Source: a bacterium
GTDB taxonomy: Bacteria > Desulfobacterota > Binatia > HRBIN30 > CADEER01
Reading direction: 5' to 3'
Assembly (NCBI GenBank): GCA_030430165.1
Contig: JAUIGL010000014.1
Span: 1-64,000, forward strand
DNA length: 64,000 nt
Shown here: positions 60,463 through 64,000 of the stretch, in pieces
Position numbering within the stretch: the stretch's first letter is position 1
Layout of the letters: every line of letters begins with the position of its first letter
Translations under genes and position numbers: made by a program
The notes under the pieces: model-generated
What the model saw: only the letters and a program-made list of their open reading frames with translations
What the model was told of the DNA's origin: nothing
Databases searched by the model: none

Positions 60463-61032
60463 TCACAGGCAATCCTTCAGCTTTTCCTGTAGCGCCTTGC
60501 GAGCGTAGTGCAGGCGGCTCATGACGGTACCTTTGGGGCACTGCATTACGGCGCTGATTTCGTCGTACGACAACCCTTCGACTTCGCGTAAAACTATTAC
60601 GGCTTTCTGATCGGGGGTCAACTCGTCGATCGCCTCGCGAATCCGCCCGCCGAGCTCGCGCGACCGCGCCTGCTGGTAGGGATCGCTCAGCCGCTGCGAG
60701 GGAAGATCCGCCTCGAGATCCTCGCCGCCGCCCGGCCGGTCCTCGAGCGCCACCGTGCCGCGTCGCTGATCGCGACGCTTCCGGTCGATCGCCAGATTTA
60801 CGACTATTCTGTACAGCCACGTGTAAAAACTGGACTCGCCTTTGAAGCGGTCCAGGCTCCCATATGCCTTGACGAATGCCTCCTGGGTGACCTCGAGGGC
60901 ATCGTCCTGGTTGTGCAGCATCCCGACCGCCACGGCCAGGATCTTGCGCTGGTATCGTTCGACAAGCTCGCGAAAGGCATCTTTGTTCCCTCGACGACTC
61001 TCCCGAATGAGCTCTCGGTCACTACGCTCCAC
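60463..61032 (-). CDS. RpoE-type ECF RNA polymerase sigma factor
   Basis: This 189-residue protein has region 2 (ERYQRKILAVAVGMLHNQDD, then ALEVTQEAFVKAYGSLDRFK and FYTWLYRIVVNLAIDRKRR) and region 4 (LTPDQKAVIVLREVEGLSYD, then CPKGTVMSRLHYARKALQ). It is followed by its zinc anti-sigma factor and two small envelope proteins, so the operon probably answers envelope stress. The target promoter motif is unknown. Confidence 0.96.
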   Translation of the reverse strand: MERSDRELIRESRRGNKDAFRELVERYQRKILAVAVGMLHNQDDALEVTQEAFVKAYGSLDRFKGESSFYTWLYRIVVNLAIDRKRRDQRRGTVALEDRPGGGEDLEADLPSQRLSDPYQQARSRELGGRIREAIDELTPDQKAVIVLREVEGLSYDEISAVMQCPKGTVMSRLHYARKALQEKLKDCL

Positions 61033-61296
61033 GGATGAGTCCTACTGAGTTCGACGGCTCTCGCGGGCGGATATTCATGCGGAGACCGGTGGTTTTTTCG
61101 GAATTGGGCCGGATTTTCGTGCTCATTGGAGCTTTCCACCTGGGAGCATCCCACCGGGGGGGCCCTTCGGCTGGCCTTCGCCCAATGCCGACGCCACCGC
61201 AGCCGTCGATCGTGGGCCAAAGCCCCGCGGCGGACCAGGCACCGCCAGCTGCCGCGCATTTTGACTGGCCTGCGCCCGAAACACTACCCGCCTACC

Positions 61297-63903
61297 TCAG
61301 TGGGCCTCCGCCCAACTCGCACCGACGCCGAGATCGACCACCAGCGGCACCGCCAGCTCGACCGCCCCGGTCATCTTGTCCTCGAGAATCGCGCTGACCT
61401 TCTCCTGATCCGCCGCCGCGCTCTCGACCAGGAGCTCGTCGTGGACCTGCAGCACCATGAAGGCGTCGACCCCGCCCTCCGCGAGAGCGCGGTCGACCTC
61501 GACCATCGCGACCTTGATGATGTCGGCTGCCGACCCCTGGATCGGCGTGTTGGTGGCAATCCGCTCGGCCGCCTGGACGACCCCCCGCTGGCCGCTGGTG
61601 AGCTCCGGAACCGGGCGCCGGCGACCGAGGATCGTCGACACGTAGCCGTCGACACGCGCCGCCTCGAGCACCGTGTCCATGAACTCGCGCACCTTGGCGT
61701 AGCGATCGAAGTAGTTGTCGATGTACTTGCGCGCCTCGGCCATCGAGATGTCGAGATCCCGCGCCAGGCGCTGCGGCCCCATCCCGTACAGGATCCCGAA
61801 GTTGATCACCTTGGCGGCACGCCGCATGTCGGAGCTGACCGTGCCCGGCATGACGTCGAACACCTCGGCGGCGGTGCGGGTATGGATGTCCTCGCCGTCG
61901 ACGAACGCCTGGCGCAGCACCGGATCGCCCGACAGATGGGCGAGCACTCGCAGCTCGATCTGCGAGTAGTCGGCGGCGACCAACACCCTGCCCTCGGGCG
62001 CGACGAAGGCCTCGCGCACTCGCTTCCCCTCGTCGCCGCGGATCGGAATGTTCTGCAGATTGGGGTCGCTCGAGCTCAGGCGTCCGGTGGCGGCGACCGT
62101 TTGGTGCAGAGTGGTGTGCAGCCTGCCGGTCTCCGGATTGACCGCTGCCGGCAGCGCGTCGACATAGGTCGACTTCAGCTTCGACAAGGCACGGTAGTCG
62201 AGGATCTTCGCCGGCAGCGGATGCTCCGCCGACAACCGCGTGAGCACGTCGACGTCGGTGGAATAGCCGGTCTTGCCCTTTTTCACGCCGCGCGTCGGCA
62301 AGCCGAGGTCGTCGAACAGGATCTGGCGGAGCTGCGGCGGCGAGTTGATGTTGAACTCGCGCCCGGCGAGCTCGTGAATCTCGCCCATCAGCTGGTCGAG
62401 GCGACCGGCGAACTCCTCGCTCATGCGCTCGAGGTGCTCGACGTCGAGCGCCATGCCGCGCGACTCGATGCGCGCAAGGACGTCGACCAGCGGCGTCTCG
62501 ACGTCATCGAACAGCCCGAGACTGGCGGCATCCTCCATGCGCTGGTGCAGTCGTTGCGCGAGTTGCCCGATCTGCAACACGCCGACGGCGGTGGCCTCGA
62601 CCGTATCGCCGAACCCGGGGGCGCTGCTGCCGAGCTGCTCCGCCAGGATCGCGCCGATCTCGTGCGACGAGGTCGGATCGACGACGTACGAGGCGACCAT
62701 GACGTCGAACCCTCCCGCCGGCAGCTCGACTCCCGCCGCCGCCAGCCCCTGCCGCACCCGCTTGAGATCGTAGCCGGCGATACGGCGGCTGGCGGCGGCA
62801 AGCGCCGCGGCGATCGCCTTGCGCGTCTTCGCGTCTGCGAGTGGCAACGACAGTACCGTCGACTCTCCCTCGGCAACCAGCAGCGCAGTCGCCGCGGTGG
62901 TGACGAACGGCCCCCGGGGAACGACCGCACCGACGCCGGCAAAGCCCGAACCGCCGAGCGCGCCTTTCAGACGTTTGGCAGCGTCCGCCCCCGACAGCTC
63001 GACGGTATCGGCTTCGGGAGCGGCGCGGTCGACCGCGAGCTGCTCGATCAACGACGTGAACCCGAGATCGGTGAAGATCGTGTCGAGGCGATCGCGATCG
63101 GGTTCGGCGACCGCCAGGTCGTCGGCGCCGACGTCGAGCTTCACGTTCGCATCGAGCGCGACCAGCTTGCGGCTGAGGCGGGCGTCCTCCGCACCGTCGC
63201 GCAACCGTTCCGCCACCTTCTTGGCGCCGCGGATCTCCATCTGCGGCACCTCCTCCAGATGGGACAGCAGGTCTTCGAGCGAGCCGAAGTGGGCGATCAA
63301 GGCGGTCGCCGTCTTCGCGCCGACGCCTTTGACGCCGGGGATGTTGTCGACCGAATCGCCCATCAGGGCCATGACGTCGGCGACCGCCTCGGGGCCGACC
63401 CCGAACTTCTCGCGCACTGCAGCATCGTCGATCCAGCGATCGCGCATGGTGTCCCACAGCTTCACCCGCGGTCCTACCAGCTGCATCAGGTCCTTGTCGC
63501 CAGTGACCACCACCACGTCGTGGGTATCGGCGCTGCGCTCGACCAGGGTGGCGATGACGTCGTCGGCCTCGACCCCGGGCTCGGTGATCTTGCACAGCCG
63601 AAAACCGTCGACGATGTCGTGGATCATCGGAATTTGCGACTTGAGATCGTCCGGCGCCGGCGGGCGATTCGCCTTGTAGTCCGAGTACATCTCGTCGCGG
63701 AACGTCTTGCCCGGAGCATCGAACACCACCGCGAGATACTCGGGGCTGACCTCGTTGAACAGCTTCAGCAGCATCGTCGTGAAGCCGTACGCCGCCTGGG
63801 TCGGCACGCCGCGCGGACTGGTCAACGGCGGTAGCGCGTGGAACGCCCGGTAAATGTAGGAGCTACCGTCGATCAGGTAGAGAAGCGGTCGGTCACCGGG
63901 CAT
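61297..63903 (-). CDS. polA: DNA polymerase I
   Basis: This 868-residue enzyme starts with the 5'-3' exonuclease (LYLIDGSSYIYRAFHALPPL, GDKDLMQLVGP). The polymerase domain carries motif A AADYSQIELRVLAHLSGD, motif B RRAAKVINFGILYGMGPQR and motif C MVLQVHDELLVES. The middle 3'-5' exonuclease domain is degenerate: the DxE motif and the DEDDy Asp are not seen (FVTTAATALLVAEGESTVLS, GYDLKRVRQGL), so proofreading is probably lost, as in Thermus-type enzymes. The role is Okazaki-fragment processing and repair. The spacer of 264 bp to the sigma gene holds nothing recognised. Confidence 0.95.
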   Translation of the reverse strand: MPGDRPLLYLIDGSSYIYRAFHALPPLTSPRGVPTQAAYGFTTMLLKLFNEVSPEYLAVVFDAPGKTFRDEMYSDYKANRPPAPDDLKSQIPMIHDIVDGFRLCKITEPGVEADDVIATLVERSADTHDVVVVTGDKDLMQLVGPRVKLWDTMRDRWIDDAAVREKFGVGPEAVADVMALMGDSVDNIPGVKGVGAKTATALIAHFGSLEDLLSHLEEVPQMEIRGAKKVAERLRDGAEDARLSRKLVALDANVKLDVGADDLAVAEPDRDRLDTIFTDLGFTSLIEQLAVDRAAPEADTVELSGADAAKRLKGALGGSGFAGVGAVVPRGPFVTTAATALLVAEGESTVLSLPLADAKTRKAIAAALAAASRRIAGYDLKRVRQGLAAAGVELPAGGFDVMVASYVVDPTSSHEIGAILAEQLGSSAPGFGDTVEATAVGVLQIGQLAQRLHQRMEDAASLGLFDDVETPLVDVLARIESRGMALDVEHLERMSEEFAGRLDQLMGEIHELAGREFNINSPPQLRQILFDDLGLPTRGVKKGKTGYSTDVDVLTRLSAEHPLPAKILDYRALSKLKSTYVDALPAAVNPETGRLHTTLHQTVAATGRLSSSDPNLQNIPIRGDEGKRVREAFVAPEGRVLVAADYSQIELRVLAHLSGDPVLRQAFVDGEDIHTRTAAEVFDVMPGTVSSDMRRAAKVINFGILYGMGPQRLARDLDISMAEARKYIDNYFDRYAKVREFMDTVLEAARVDGYVSTILGRRRPVPELTSGQRGVVQAAERIATNTPIQGSAADIIKVAMVEVDRALAEGGVDAFMVLQVHDELLVESAAADQEKVSAILEDKMTGAVELAVPLVVDLGVGASWAEAH

Positions 63904-64000
63904 TTGCGATGACGGAAGCTACCAAAACGACCTTGCGCCAGCAAACGTCGAGCGAAGTAGTGGGTCAGTTTGAAACTCGGAGAGCGTCCGAAGCGTTTCG

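Noticed and set aside
1-64000. tRNA or rRNA genes, insertion sequences and integrases
   Set aside because: I looked for the usual motifs and transposase frames and saw none; a tRNA scan would be decisive.

Overview
The window is high-GC DNA from a Gram-negative bacterium. BamD, Lnt, a LolA-like protein, predicted outer-membrane barrels, several lipoproteins and a Tat system all point to two membranes. The accessory content (Cys-rich secreted modules of the kind common in deltaproteobacterial and myxobacterial lineages, a DUF4911 gene after tatC, a predicted F420-type luciferase-like oxidoreductase, and a SAM-I riboswitch in front of a sulfur-carrier operon) suggests a deltaproteobacterium-like lineage (Myxococcota, Desulfobacterota or Binatota type). 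This placement is an inference; no rRNA or tRNA gene was recognised.

Layout. 1-5070 (minus strand): a truncated XdhC, a GNAT, an alkylsulfatase lipoprotein, an alpha/beta hydrolase and a phosphohistidine phosphatase. 5143-10351: one operon with a LolA-like carrier, two FtsX/MacB-type permeases, their ATPase and a predicted outer-membrane barrel, probably a lipid or lipoprotein transporter. 10415-18265: GST, endonuclease III, PBP1A, a histone-deacetylase-like enzyme, tatB-tatC-DUF4911 and a YdcF-like protein. 18524-22417: small membrane proteins, a stand-alone DNA-binding domain, a FixJ-like regulator whose receiver lacks the phospho-acceptor Asp, and a B12/radical-SAM enzyme. 22519-25878: lnt and a second B12/radical-SAM enzyme. 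25910-36321: two large AAA/STAND regulators bracketing a secreted protein of about 1,800 residues. GAAC-N4-GTTC palindromes upstream of these regulators suggest a shared circuit. 36601-42408: secreted or exported proteins, a NUDIX hydrolase, a luciferase-like oxidoreductase and a multicopper oxidase fused to a barrel-like C-terminus. 42562-46873: a less GC-rich, loosely packed island with a SLATT-like two-helix membrane protein, a zinc ribbon and a PHP-ATPase of the TrlF/Ppl type, a candidate defence island. 47247-51525: a MerP-like metal-binding protein with an in-frame TGA at its metal site, a DUF938 methyltransferase, BamD and a GH97 lipoprotein. 51627-56994 and possibly on to 58989: a SAM-riboswitch-controlled operon with E1 enzyme, threonine-synthase-like enzyme, sulfur carrier, CysM-like synthase, a degenerate E1 and an unusual radical-SAM protein, followed by a DASS transporter and a UspA-like protein. 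59015-63903 (minus strand): an ECF sigma/anti-sigma operon and polA.

The two most interesting signals are the SAM-regulated sulfur-carrier operon, which looks like a protein-thiocarboxylate route to cysteine and/or homocysteine, and the TGA-interrupted MerP-like gene, which is either a selenoprotein or a very fresh pseudogene. Several intergenic spaces carry long inverted repeats built from two related units, one resembling CACGGATGAACACGG and the other CCGCAGATGAACGC. These are dispersed elements and probably act as hairpin terminators.
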